DNA of 38,259 bases, from positions 1-38,259 of the forward strand of contig CALKWH010000050.1 of NCBI GenBank assembly GCA_938004375.1, in the 5' to 3' direction. This DNA comes from an uncultured Pseudomonadota bacterium. Lineage in GTDB: Bacteria; Myxococcota_A; Polyangia; HGW-17. A model generated the notes under the pieces. It did no database searches. It was not told the DNA's origin and saw nothing but the letters and a program-made list of their open reading frames with translations. Below, in pieces: positions 30,856-38,259 of the stretch (positions are counted from its first letter, which is position 1; every line of letters starts with the position of its first letter). Position numbers and translations under genes: made by a program.

Positions 30856-31629
30856 ATGAAAAAACTTTTCTTCGCCACCCTGACCCTGACCGTCCTCTCC
30901 TTTTCGACCGCGGCCTCCGCCCAGGTCCTGATCCTCGAGGCCGTGCCCGGCGACGGCTGTAACATGACCCTGTCCGGCCCCTGCGCCCCGGCTCCGGCCC
31001 CGGCACCGGTCTACACCCGCCCGGTGGTGCGGCCGCGCTACGCCCCGCCCCCGGTGGTGGCCGCCCCCGCCTACACCGTGCCCCCGCCTCCGGCCGGCCT
31101 GCCCCGCGCCGCGGCCCCCGAATGGTTCCCCCGGTGGGGTCTGAACGTCGTCTACGCCGTGTCCGGCGACAACGAGGGCACCCTGGTCGGCGGCGGCATG
31201 AACCTCGAGTACATGTTCTCCCGCCACTTCGGCATCGAGGGCAGCATCCTCGGCCTCGGCGGTGCCGAGGACGACGTCTACAACACCACCCAGCGCAGCG
31301 GCGCCCGCTTCGGCGCGTCCCTGATGTGGTTCCCGGGCGGCATCCGCATGAACGGCTCCTCGTTCTACCTGCGCGGCGGCGTCGTGGGACAGACGGTCTC
31401 CACCTACTCGGACGAATACGCCATGGAGCCCATGTACACCAAGGACACCTCCTTCCGTGAGGTGGCCGCCGGCCTGCGCTACACGTTCGAGTTGATCCCC
31501 AACTTCTACGCCATGAGCCTGGGCGTCGAGGCCTCGGTGCTCTTCGACGCCGACAACGGCGAGGACGAGTACGACGATACGGACGAGTCCACCGCCGCCT
31601 TCCGCATGACCTTCGGCTTCCACTTCTAA
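30856..31629 (+). CDS. Outer-membrane beta-barrel protein with Pro-rich linker
   Basis: 257 residues. ATG at 30856 follows GGAGGT by five bases and starts a signal peptide ending TAASAQ (cleavage about residue 22); a longer open frame upstream crosses the sigma-54 promoter and is rejected. The mature N-terminus carries a Pro/Ala/Val linker (about 38-80, PAPAPAPVYTRPVVRPRYAPPP) and then a barrel of about eight strands (WGLNVVYAVSG, GGGMNLEYMFSR, FGIEGSILGL, GARFGASLMWFPGG, FYLRGGVVGQT, EVAAGLRYTFELI, LGVEASVLFD) ending MTFGFHF with a C-terminal Phe. OmpA/OmpX-like small barrel of unknown role. Its dependence on sigma-54 implies control by an external or metabolic signal. Confidence 0.86.
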   Translation: MKKLFFATLTLTVLSFSTAASAQVLILEAVPGDGCNMTLSGPCAPAPAPAPVYTRPVVRPRYAPPPVVAAPAYTVPPPPAGLPRAAAPEWFPRWGLNVVYAVSGDNEGTLVGGGMNLEYMFSRHFGIEGSILGLGGAEDDVYNTTQRSGARFGASLMWFPGGIRMNGSSFYLRGGVVGQTVSTYSDEYAMEPMYTKDTSFREVAAGLRYTFELIPNFYAMSLGVEASVLFDADNGEDEYDDTDESTAAFRMTFGFHF

Positions 31630-31695
31630 GCTCCGCCCCTCTCCCCCTGGCTGCCCCCCGGCCGCAGTTCTGACCGACAAATCTCCGCGACCCCC

Positions 31696-31724
31696 TTGAC
31701 CCGGTGACGGCCCGCACTTAAGTT
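31696..31724 (+). promoter_or_regulatory. Weak promoter candidate before metallophosphoesterase
   Basis: TTGACC (31696-31701), 17-base spacer, TAAGTT (31719-31724), in the 146-base gap after the barrel gene. The -35 and spacing are good, the -10 is poor. No terminator with a T-run separates the two genes. Confidence 0.35.
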
Positions 31725-31775
31725 GAGCGCCTGCGACGGCCCCCCGGCCGGCCGCCTCACCCAAGGGTTCCCGCC

Positions 31776-32900
31776 ATGCCCCTTCACTTCATGATCCTCT
31801 TTCTGCTCGTCGTGCTGAGCGTCTACGGGCTGGGACATTTCTACGTCTACAAGGCGCTCGTCAACGTCTGGACCCTGCCCGGCCACGGCAACCACATATT
31901 TCTGGGGGTTCTGGCGTTCTTCTGGCTGTCCCCCCTGCTCATCGGCTTCATGAGCCGGTACTTCCCCGGCTTCCTCACGTCCGCCGTCGCCGAGGTGGGC
32001 TACTCCTGGATGGGCTGGATCTTCCTGTTCATCGTAGCCCACCTGCTGCTCACGGGCCTCAACTGGATGGTGGGCCGCTGGGACTGGGACCTCAACGACC
32101 GCCGCATCTGGATCCTGGCCACCTCCCTGTCCCTGGCCGGCGTGATCTGGGGGCTCATCTCGGCCGAGCGTCTGCAGGTGCGCCACGAGAAGGTCGAGCT
32201 GCCCACCCTGCAGCTCGGTCAGCGGGTCCGCCTGGTGCACGTGTCGGACATCCACTTCGGCCCCACCCTCGGCGTCCCCTTCTCGCAGAAACTGGTCGAC
32301 CGGATCCGCGAACAGAACCCGGACCTCGTCGTGTGCACGGGGGACTTTCTGGACCCCGGCATCGCGGAACCGGAGCGCATCACCCGCATGTGGAAGGACC
32401 TGAACCCGCCCCTGGGCAAGTACGCCGTGCTGGGGAACCACGAGGCCATCTCCGGCGTGAAGGAGAGCCTGAAGCTGCTTCAGGACGCCGGCTTCACCGT
32501 GCTGCGCGGCGAACACGTGCAGCCCGTCCCCGGCCTCGTGCTCGCGGGCGTGGACGACCCGGCCGTGGCCATGACCGGCGAGAAGCCCAAGGTCTCGGAA
32601 CTGGACCTCATGCGCTCCCTGCCCCGGCCGTCCTCGGTGATCCTGCTCAAGCACCAGCCCAGGGTCGAGTCCCGCGGCCTGTTCGACCTGCAGTTGTCCG
32701 GTCATACCCACGGGGGTCAGATTTTCCCGTTCACCGCCATCGTGAGTCTCGTGTATAAATATTTCAAGGGCCGGTACGAACTGCCCGGGGGCGGCACGAT
32801 CATCGTCTCCGCCGGCGCGGGGACCTGGGGTCCTCCGCTGCGCCTGTTCGTGCCCCCCGAGCTCCACGTCATCGATCTGGTCGCCCGCCCCACCCGCTGA
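31776..32900 (+). CDS. Membrane metallophosphoesterase
   Basis: 374 residues. Four hydrophobic helices (about 5-25, 41-60, 79-99, 111-129) precede a calcineurin-like phosphoesterase domain. All metal-binding motifs are present: VSDIHFG (157-162), TGDFLD (188-193), LGNHE (219-223) and GHTHGGQ (308-314). This is the YkuE-like layout of bacterial enzymes that hydrolyse phospholipids such as UDP-diacylglucosamine or other phosphomonoesters at the membrane; the exact substrate is not assignable. The ATG at 31776 begins directly at the first helix, with only a weak AAGGG upstream. Converges with the tryptophanase gene; an imperfect hairpin (GGTCAGGC...GCTTGACC) lies in the 49-base gap. Confidence 0.92.
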   Translation: MPLHFMILFLLVVLSVYGLGHFYVYKALVNVWTLPGHGNHIFLGVLAFFWLSPLLIGFMSRYFPGFLTSAVAEVGYSWMGWIFLFIVAHLLLTGLNWMVGRWDWDLNDRRIWILATSLSLAGVIWGLISAERLQVRHEKVELPTLQLGQRVRLVHVSDIHFGPTLGVPFSQKLVDRIREQNPDLVVCTGDFLDPGIAEPERITRMWKDLNPPLGKYAVLGNHEAISGVKESLKLLQDAGFTVLRGEHVQPVPGLVLAGVDDPAVAMTGEKPKVSELDLMRSLPRPSSVILLKHQPRVESRGLFDLQLSGHTHGGQIFPFTAIVSLVYKYFKGRYELPGGGTIIVSAGAGTWGPPLRLFVPPELHVIDLVARPTR

Positions 32901-32949
32901 GCCGCACCGACTCGCAGTGGGTCAGGCTCACGGCAGGCTTGACCGGCTT

Positions 32950-34335
32950 TCACAGCCGATGCAGGCGGACGGTGAAGTGGCGCATGATCGGCGCCTCCCA
33001 CGTGATCCCGAAGCCGCGCCGGATCGAGTCGCGGCGGTCCCACACGTTCCGGAGCGCGGCGGCGATGTACTCCATGTGCTGCAGGTTGTACACGCGGCGC
33101 GGGATGGCCAGGCGCAAAAGCTCGAGGGCGGGGTAGCGGTCCTGCCGGGTGACCGGGTCGCGATCGGCGAGCAGCGTGCCGATCTCGACGCCGCGCACGC
33201 CGGCCTCGAGGTAGAGCTCCACGCCCAGCAACTGGGCCGGATACTCGGCCTGGGGGATATGGGGCAGGAACTTCTTCGCGTCCACGAAGACCGCGTGGCC
33301 GCCGATGGGCCACTGGACCGGGATGCCCAGCTCCTTCAGGCGCCGGCCGAGGTGTCCCACCTGTCCCACCCGGGCCTCCAGATAGTCGAACTCAGTGGAC
33401 TCGCGCAACCCCTGGGCCAGGGCGCCCAGGTCGCGGCCGGCGAGCCCACCGTAGGTGATGTATCCCTCGTACACGATGTTGAAGGTGCAGCAGCGCCGGA
33501 AGAGCTCCTCGTCGCGGAAGCCCAACAGACCGCCGATGTTCACGATGCCGTCCTTCTTCGCGCTCATGGTGAAGCCGTCGGCCAGGGAGAACATCTCGCG
33601 CACGAGCTCCCGGATGCTGCGGTGGGCGCAACCAGGCTCGCGGGTCTTGATGAAGTAGGCGTTCTCGGCGAAGCGGGCGGCGTCGAAGAACAGGCGCACG
33701 CCGTAGCGGGTGCACAACTCCCGCACCCCGCGCAGGTTCTCCAGGGACACCGGCTGACCCCCCGAGGAGTTGCAGGTGATCGTCACCAGCACCAGCGGGA
33801 TGCGCGCGGGTCCGTACTCGCGCAGCGCGGCCTCGAGACGCCCCAGGTCGAGGTTGCCTTTGAACGGGTGCTCCAGGGTGGTGTCGAAGGCCTCGGCGAT
33901 GGTCAGGTCCAGCGGCTTCGCGTGGCGGAACTCGATGTGCCCCTTGGTGGTGTCGAAGTGGGAGTTCCCGGGGATGACCTGGTCCGGGGCGTCGTGGCCC
34001 AGGAGCGTCTGGAACAGCACGTTCTCGGCGGCCCGGCCCTGGTGGGTGGGCAGGAAGAACGGAAAGCCCAGGATCTCGGAGACGGCGTCCTTGAGCTTGT
34101 AGTACGAGGCCGCGCCGGCGTAGGACTCGTCGCCGAGCATGATCTCCGCCCACTGCTGCTGGCTCATGGCGCCCGTGCCCGAGTCGGTGAGCAGATCGAC
34201 GATCACCTGATCGCTCTTCAGGTTGAACAGGTTGAAGTCGGCTTCCCGGATCCAGCGCTCGCGGTCCTCCCGGGAGGAGAAGGACACGGGTTCCACCATC
34301 TTGATTTTGTATGGTTCGATGCGCGGCAGTTCCAT
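32950..34335 (-). CDS. tnaA: Tryptophanase (beta-eliminating PLP lyase)
   Basis: 461 residues. Belongs to the tryptophanase/tyrosine phenol-lyase family: DLLTDSGTGAMS (47-58), PTHQGRAAE (96-104), SGGQPVS (191-197), FDAAR (217-221) and MSAKKD (257-262), where Lys261 binds PLP. Two discriminating sites match tryptophanase: FDTT (127-130) where tyrosine phenol-lyase has a Thr, and VEIG (383-386) where it has Arg in MERG. Overall wording in the C-terminal half (YGGLAGRDLGALAQGLRE) is nearer to tyrosine phenol-lyase, so a side activity is possible. It would cleave L-tryptophan to indole, pyruvate and ammonia. No TnaC leader or tryptophan permease is adjacent. AAAGGGG precedes the ATG. dgt lies 72 bases upstream on the same strand. 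Confidence 0.88.
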   Translation of the reverse strand: MELPRIEPYKIKMVEPVSFSSREDRERWIREADFNLFNLKSDQVIVDLLTDSGTGAMSQQQWAEIMLGDESYAGAASYYKLKDAVSEILGFPFFLPTHQGRAAENVLFQTLLGHDAPDQVIPGNSHFDTTKGHIEFRHAKPLDLTIAEAFDTTLEHPFKGNLDLGRLEAALREYGPARIPLVLVTITCNSSGGQPVSLENLRGVRELCTRYGVRLFFDAARFAENAYFIKTREPGCAHRSIRELVREMFSLADGFTMSAKKDGIVNIGGLLGFRDEELFRRCCTFNIVYEGYITYGGLAGRDLGALAQGLRESTEFDYLEARVGQVGHLGRRLKELGIPVQWPIGGHAVFVDAKKFLPHIPQAEYPAQLLGVELYLEAGVRGVEIGTLLADRDPVTRQDRYPALELLRLAIPRRVYNLQHMEYIAAALRNVWDRRDSIRRGFGITWEAPIMRHFTVRLHRL

Positions 34336-34407
34336 GGGACACCCCTTTCGGGTGCCACTCTATATAGCCGCCCGGGTTTTTTTCAATCCCTAATTGCCTG
34401 AAAGTTG

Positions 34408-35433
34408 TCAGGCCTTGACGAACCAGGACTGCGGGACGAACAGGCTCTCCCACTTGCGGATGGCGTAGCGGTCGGTCATGCCGGCGAGGTAATCGACGAG
34501 CTTCTCCTCGGTGAACTCCCCCTGCAGGCTGCTCCACTGCCGCGTCCCGCTGAAGTGGTGCCACAGGTCCCGCAGCAGGCGCTCGGCCTTCTCGAACTCG
34601 ACGCGGACCTCCTCGTGGTCGTAGCAGTGCTCGTACAGGTAGTCGCGCAGCAGCACCAGCGCCTCGTGGGCTGGCTCGGAGATCAGCACCACGGGTTCGC
34701 GCTCGAGGTCGGTGGTCTCGATCACCGAGAGGATCAGGTTGCCGATGCGCTCGCGGTGTGTGGGGCCCAGCACCGAGAGCACCGACGCAGGGATGTCGGC
34801 CTCGCGCAGGAGGTTGGCGCGCAGGGCGTCCTCGAGGTCGTGGTTGACGTAGGCCAGGATGTCCGAGAGCCGGACGATCTGCCCCTCGAGGGTGGCCGGC
34901 AGCGCCTGGGGGTTGCGCGTGAGGATGGGGCCCTTGCCTTTGGTGTGGCGCAGGATGCCGTCACGCACCTCGGCGGTGAGGTTCAGTCCGGCGCCGTCGT
35001 TCTCGACGTGCTCGACCACCCGCAGGCTCTGGATCGCGTGGTGGAAGCCGCCTTTGGCCACCTGGTTGAGCACGCTCTCTCCGGAGTGGCCGAAGGGAGT
35101 GTGTCCCAGGTCGTGCCCCAGGGCGATGGCCTCGACCAGGTCCTCGTTGAGGTGCAGCGCGCGCGCGATGGTGCGGGCGATCTGGGTCACCTCGAGGGTG
35201 TGGGTCATGCGGGTGCGGTAGTGATCGCCGTCGGGGTTCAGGAACACCTGGGTCTTACGGGAGAGGCGCCGGAAGCTCTTGGAGTGCACGATGCGGTCGC
35301 GGTCGCGCTGGAACTCCATGCGCACGGGGCAGCGGGGCTCCGGGCGCTCGCGGCCGCGGGTGGCGGCCGAGCGGGCGGCCAGGGGATGGAGGAACCGGTC
35401 CTCCCGTTGTTCGGCGCGTTCACGGGGGGTCAT
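34408..35433 (-). CDS. dgt: Deoxyguanosinetriphosphate triphosphohydrolase-like HD protein
   Basis: 341 residues, the short dGTPase-like type that hydrolyses dNTPs to deoxynucleoside and triphosphate. SKSFRRLSRKTQVF (51-64) and RTRMTHTLEVTQIAR (73-87) with His78, ALGHDLGHTPFGH (104-116) with His107-Asp108, and LSDILAYVNHDLEDA with a later Asp supply the HD metal site. The order is complete. It starts 4 bases after the stop of rnr and so is translated from the same mRNA. Its stop lies 72 bases before tnaA in a gap holding a T-rich run on the plus strand but no convincing terminator for this gene. The role is dNTP pool control. Confidence 0.94.
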   Translation of the reverse strand: MTPRERAEQREDRFLHPLAARSAATRGRERPEPRCPVRMEFQRDRDRIVHSKSFRRLSRKTQVFLNPDGDHYRTRMTHTLEVTQIARTIARALHLNEDLVEAIALGHDLGHTPFGHSGESVLNQVAKGGFHHAIQSLRVVEHVENDGAGLNLTAEVRDGILRHTKGKGPILTRNPQALPATLEGQIVRLSDILAYVNHDLEDALRANLLREADIPASVLSVLGPTHRERIGNLILSVIETTDLEREPVVLISEPAHEALVLLRDYLYEHCYDHEEVRVEFEKAERLLRDLWHHFSGTRQWSSLQGEFTEEKLVDYLAGMTDRYAIRKWESLFVPQSWFVKA

Positions 35434-35437
35434 GGCG

Positions 35438-37738
35438 TCACCTCTTCCCCTTCCGGCCGCGGGGCGCGGCGCCGGGACGGGACGGACGCTCGGCGTGTTT
35501 TCCCTTCCCCTTCGACGCTGCGGCCTGTTCCTCCCGCGGGCTCTTCGGTTCGTGTCGGCGCGGGATCAGGTCGAAGACAGAGCCCTCCACCTCGAAGGAG
35601 AGCTGGCCCTGGATCACGTCCGCCTTGGCCAGGATCACCCGCACAGGGTCTCCGGGTAAAAGCATGCGGCGGCTCTGGGTGCCCCGCACGATGCCCAGGG
35701 CCTCGTCGTACTCGAAGAACTCCTCGGAGAGCCAGTCCAGACGGATCAGCCCCTCGACGAACGGCTCCTCGAGGCCGACGAACAGGCCGAACCGGGTGAT
35801 GGACTGGATCCGCCCCTCGAAGACGTCGCCGATGCGGGGACGCATGAACCAGGCGCGGTAGATGTCGGTGACCTTGCGCTCCACGTCGATGGCGCGGCGC
35901 TCGTTCTGGGACGCGCGGGTAGCGAGCTCCCCGGTGCGTTCTTTCTGGGGGCAGGCGGTGAGCTGGGGCTCGCCCGTGGGACGTCCGCGCTTCTTCCACA
36001 CCTCCTTGAGGGCCCGGTGGACCATCAGGTCCGGGTAGCGCCGGATCGGGGACGTGAAGTGCAGGTAGGTGGGGGACGCCAGGGCGAAGTGGCCGACGTT
36101 CTCCACGCGGTACTGCGCCTGCTTGAGCGAGCGCAGCAGCAGGTAGGAGATGGCGCCCCGGGCCGGGTGCCGGGAGATGCCCTCGAAGACCTCGGCGAAC
36201 CAGCGCGGCCCCGTCTCCTCGGGCACCGGGACGCCCAGGAACTCGGCGAAGCGCAGGAAGGCCTCGATCTTCTCGGGGTCCGGCGCCTCGTGCACACGCC
36301 AGGGCACCGGCTGACCGGCGGCGGCCAGGTGCTCGCCCACGGCCTCGTTGGCCGCCAGCATCGCCTCCTCCACGAGGTTGTAGGCGGTCTTGGTCTGGGG
36401 GTTCGGGATGCTCTTCACGATGTTACGGACCCGCAGGGGGTCGTCCTCGTCGAGGAGCACCTTGGCCTCGGGCAGGTCCAGTTCCAGGGAGCCGCGCTCC
36501 AGCCGGCGGCGGTGCTGGACGGCCGCCCAGGCGGCGGCGCGACCGATCTGTTCCCGGTATGGCACGTCAGCGGGATCCCCGGCCAGCACGGCAGCGACCT
36601 GCTCGTAGGTGAGCCGGGCATGGCTGCGGATCACCGCCGGATAGAGATCCACGCCGGTGCGCACGCCGGCCCGGTTGTACTCGAGCTCGGCCACCATCGC
36701 CAGGCGGTCCTCGTCCGGGCGCAGGGAGCAGATGCCCCCCGAGAGGGCGCCCGGCAGCATGGGGATGGCGCGATCCGGCAGGTACAGCGACAGCCCGCGG
36801 CGCTGGGCCTCCTCGTCGATGGGCGTGCCCGGCGTGACGTAGTGCGACACGTCCGCGATGGCCACCCACAGGCGGCTGCCGAAGTCGGTGTCCTCGATGC
36901 AAATCGCGTCATCGAAGTCGCGGGCGTCCTTGGGATCGATGGTGATGAAGGGCAGCTCCCGCAGGTCCTGCCGGTCCAGGATCTCGGCCTCCCGCACGCT
37001 GGCGGGCACGGCGAGGACCTGCTCCTCCACCTCGGCGGGGAAGGCGTCGACCACGCCGTTGAACACCAGGGTCTTCTCGATCTCGGTCTTCAGGAAGCCC
37101 GGCGGTCCCATGATGCGGGACACCGTCACCTCGAGGGGATCCCCGGGGCGCTCGGGGTAGCGGGTGATCTTCGCGATCACGGACTGGTTCAGGCTCTCCT
37201 CGGGGGGCGCCTCGGCCAGGATGACCTCGCGCACCAGGCGCGGATCGTCGGCCGCGAAGACGATCTTCGAACCCCGGGCGCGGATCACGCCGGTGACGGC
37301 GGTCCGCCCTCGGGCGACCACGGCCTCGACGCGACCCTCGGGCCCGCGCGGGGCGTTCCACGAGACGATGCGCACGCGGTCGCCGTCCATGGCGTTGCCC
37401 ACGAAGTCCCGGGAGATGAACACGTCCTGCAGGGTCTTCTCGAGCAGCACGAAGCCGATGCCGCTCTGGGTGAGCCGCAGCTCGCCCTCCAGCGCCGGGA
37501 TGCCCGCGGGGCTGGCCTTGGGCACCACCCGCGAGGCCCACCGGTAGCGGCCCCCTTTGACCATCTCGACGGTGCCGGCCTCCACGAGCTGGGCCAGGGT
37601 CTCCTTGAGCTGGGCGCGCTGGCGACGGGAGGCGGAGAAGTGTGCCTCGATCTCGGAGAGCCGCACGCCGTCGGGCTCCCGGGACAGGTAGAGCCGGAGC
37701 TGGTTCTCGGTGATGGGGATGAAGTCTTTCTTGGACAT
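35438..37738 (-). CDS. rnr: Ribonuclease R
   Basis: 766 residues. 3'-to-5' exoribonuclease that degrades structured RNA. An N-terminal winged helix (about 10-65) is followed by cold-shock domains (about 80-230), the RNB catalytic domain with IDPKDARDFDDA (267-278; metal ligands Asp268, Asp274, Asp276, Asp277), RRYPDLMVHRAL, an S1 domain (about 650-725, GDVFEGRIQSITRFGLFVGL) and a Lys/Arg-rich tail (KGKGKHAERPSRPGAAPRG), typical of RNase R. ATG at 37738 follows GGAGG by six bases; an open frame continuing upstream is rejected because it overlaps the PQQ-propeller gene in another frame. First of an rnr-dgt pair. Confidence 0.96.
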   Translation of the reverse strand: MSKKDFIPITENQLRLYLSREPDGVRLSEIEAHFSASRRQRAQLKETLAQLVEAGTVEMVKGGRYRWASRVVPKASPAGIPALEGELRLTQSGIGFVLLEKTLQDVFISRDFVGNAMDGDRVRIVSWNAPRGPEGRVEAVVARGRTAVTGVIRARGSKIVFAADDPRLVREVILAEAPPEESLNQSVIAKITRYPERPGDPLEVTVSRIMGPPGFLKTEIEKTLVFNGVVDAFPAEVEEQVLAVPASVREAEILDRQDLRELPFITIDPKDARDFDDAICIEDTDFGSRLWVAIADVSHYVTPGTPIDEEAQRRGLSLYLPDRAIPMLPGALSGGICSLRPDEDRLAMVAELEYNRAGVRTGVDLYPAVIRSHARLTYEQVAAVLAGDPADVPYREQIGRAAAWAAVQHRRRLERGSLELDLPEAKVLLDEDDPLRVRNIVKSIPNPQTKTAYNLVEEAMLAANEAVGEHLAAAGQPVPWRVHEAPDPEKIEAFLRFAEFLGVPVPEETGPRWFAEVFEGISRHPARGAISYLLLRSLKQAQYRVENVGHFALASPTYLHFTSPIRRYPDLMVHRALKEVWKKRGRPTGEPQLTACPQKERTGELATRASQNERRAIDVERKVTDIYRAWFMRPRIGDVFEGRIQSITRFGLFVGLEEPFVEGLIRLDWLSEEFFEYDEALGIVRGTQSRRMLLPGDPVRVILAKADVIQGQLSFEVEGSVFDLIPRRHEPKSPREEQAAASKGKGKHAERPSRPGAAPRGRKGKR

Positions 37739-37749
37739 CTTTCCTCCGT

Positions 37750-38215
37750 TCAGGGACCCTCGAGCAGAAGAAGCTCGCCGGTCTCCAGGGGCAAAAGCAG
37801 GGCGCGGTCGTCGAGCCGGGCGGGGTGCGCGTCGGCGATGGCCGGCAGCGCGAAGGTGCCCGCCAGCGTCCCGTCGGGCGCCAGCAGATACAACTGACGC
37901 TCCTCGGGGAAGGCGAGCACGCGGCCGTCGGCGTCCACCAGCGGCGGCAGCAGGTGGCGCCCGGCGGTGCGGTACCGCCAGCGCACCTTGCCGGTGGCCG
38001 TCTCGATCGCGTAGACGTGGCGGTCCAGGTTGCCCCAGTAGACCGTCGCGCCGTCCGGGGACAGGGCGCCACCGCCGCGGAACCCCTCGGGCGCGTGGAG
38101 CCGCCACTTCGCGTGGCCGTCGAGGGTCGAGTGGGCGGTGATCGTGCGATCGTCGCAGCCCACCAGCAGCGTGCAGCCCCCCGCCAGCAGCGGGGTGGCG
38201 TCGCAGCCGGCGCGG
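37750..38215 (-). CDS. PQQ-like beta-propeller protein, 5'-truncated
   Basis: C-terminal 154 residues or so; the start is lost at the contig end where adapter begins. Repeating WD-like/PQQ blades are clear: LVGCDDRTITAHSTLDGHAKWRL, YWGNLDRHVYAIETATGKVRWRY, LAFPEERQLYLLAPDGTLAGTF, LLPLETGELLLLEGP. The AxxxGxxxW-type motif (ATGKVRWRY) is typical of PQQ-binding-like or BamB-like propellers. Without the N-terminus I cannot tell whether it is exported, a lipoprotein or a dehydrogenase. The stop lies 11 bases before the rnr start, so it may be in the same transcript. Confidence 0.85.
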
Positions 38216-38259
38216 AGATCGGAAGAGCGTCGTGTAGGGAAAGAGTGTAGATCTCGGTG
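38216..38259 (+). other. Illumina adapter left on contig end
   Basis: From AGATCGGAAGAGCG to the end (CTCGGTG) this is the reverse complement of the Illumina universal (P5-side) adapter. Read in frame it yields the familiar artefact peptide EIGRASCRERV on the plus strand. It is the partner of the P7-side adapter at 1-46. Confidence 0.98.

Noticed and set aside
32950..34335. Tyrosine phenol-lyase as the primary call
   Set aside because: The Arg of the MERG motif and the Thr specific for tyrosine phenol-lyase are replaced by tryptophanase-type residues.
37739..38107. Upstream extension of RNase R
   Set aside because: Overlaps the PQQ-propeller gene in another frame; GGAGG and the standard RNase R N-terminus place the start at 37738.
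1..38259. tRNA, rRNA, insertion-sequence or phage genes
   Set aside because: I looked for transposase, integrase, structural phage proteins and cloverleaf-like RNA on both strands and saw none.

Overview
The window is one assembled contig from a high-GC, diderm bacterium. It carries unremoved Illumina adapter sequence at both ends (1-46 and 38216-38259), so genomic DNA runs only from about 47 to 38215 and the outermost gene at each end is cut by the assembly. Outer-membrane beta-barrels ending in Phe, many lipoproteins with Cys at the signal-peptide end, MCE lipid-transport proteins, a Cys-rich lipoprotein with a formylglycine-generating-enzyme-like domain and a large beta-propeller lipoprotein suggest a Myxococcota or other former deltaproteobacterial lineage. 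A YgfK-type iron-sulfur flavoprotein and a tryptophanase hint at an anaerobic or facultative, amino-acid-using lifestyle. Both placements are inferences from gene content.

Layout. 47-2434 (+): 5'-cut outer-membrane barrel, then proC. 2518-6427 (-): a decayed gene remnant, an AAA_14/DUF4143 ATPase with AT-rich edges, and two tandem paralogous lipoproteins of unknown function. 6534-9536 (+): a 1000-residue beta-propeller lipoprotein. 9540-11568 (-): two adjacent MCE-domain proteins with no MlaE/MlaF partner nearby. 11569-13547: a Cys-rich FGE-like lipoprotein flanked on both sides by unusually structured non-coding DNA. 13548-14663 (-): YjbQ and a rhomboid-like membrane protein lacking catalytic residues. 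14785-18391 (+): yicC-gmk-rel, tightly packed and without rpoZ. 18551-21933 (-): an unknown protein, an Ig-like lipoprotein and a NUDIX hydrolase. 21983-28841 (+): lipoprotein, exported protein, small membrane protein and the YgfK-like flavoprotein. 28851-30502 (-): tetR plus an overlapping alpha/beta-hydrolase. 30856-32900 (+): an outer-membrane barrel behind a near-perfect sigma-54 promoter, then a membrane metallophosphoesterase. 32950-38215 (-): tryptophanase, dGTPase, RNase R and a 3'-cut PQQ-type propeller.

The most unusual signal is non-coding. Short arrays of an ATCGAA/CGATTT hexamer and its relatives occur only in the gaps around the FGE-like lipoprotein gene and after rel. In two gaps they form inverted pairs around smaller hairpins. 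The 11636-12012 element is nested and almost symmetric: hairpin, hairpin, 15-bp arm, 25-bp arm / 25-bp arm, 15-bp arm, hairpin, hairpin. Its outermost hairpin is a near-copy of the hairpin that contains the stop codon of the neighbouring gene. I cannot name a known element for it.

Other points of interest are the Rel enzyme (RFKD synthetase signature but a broken HDxxED hydrolase motif), the sigma-54 promoter, a terminator-like hairpin 25 bases before the FGE-like gene, a recent 27-bp duplication that copies a stop codon, and a compact tetR promoter/operator.
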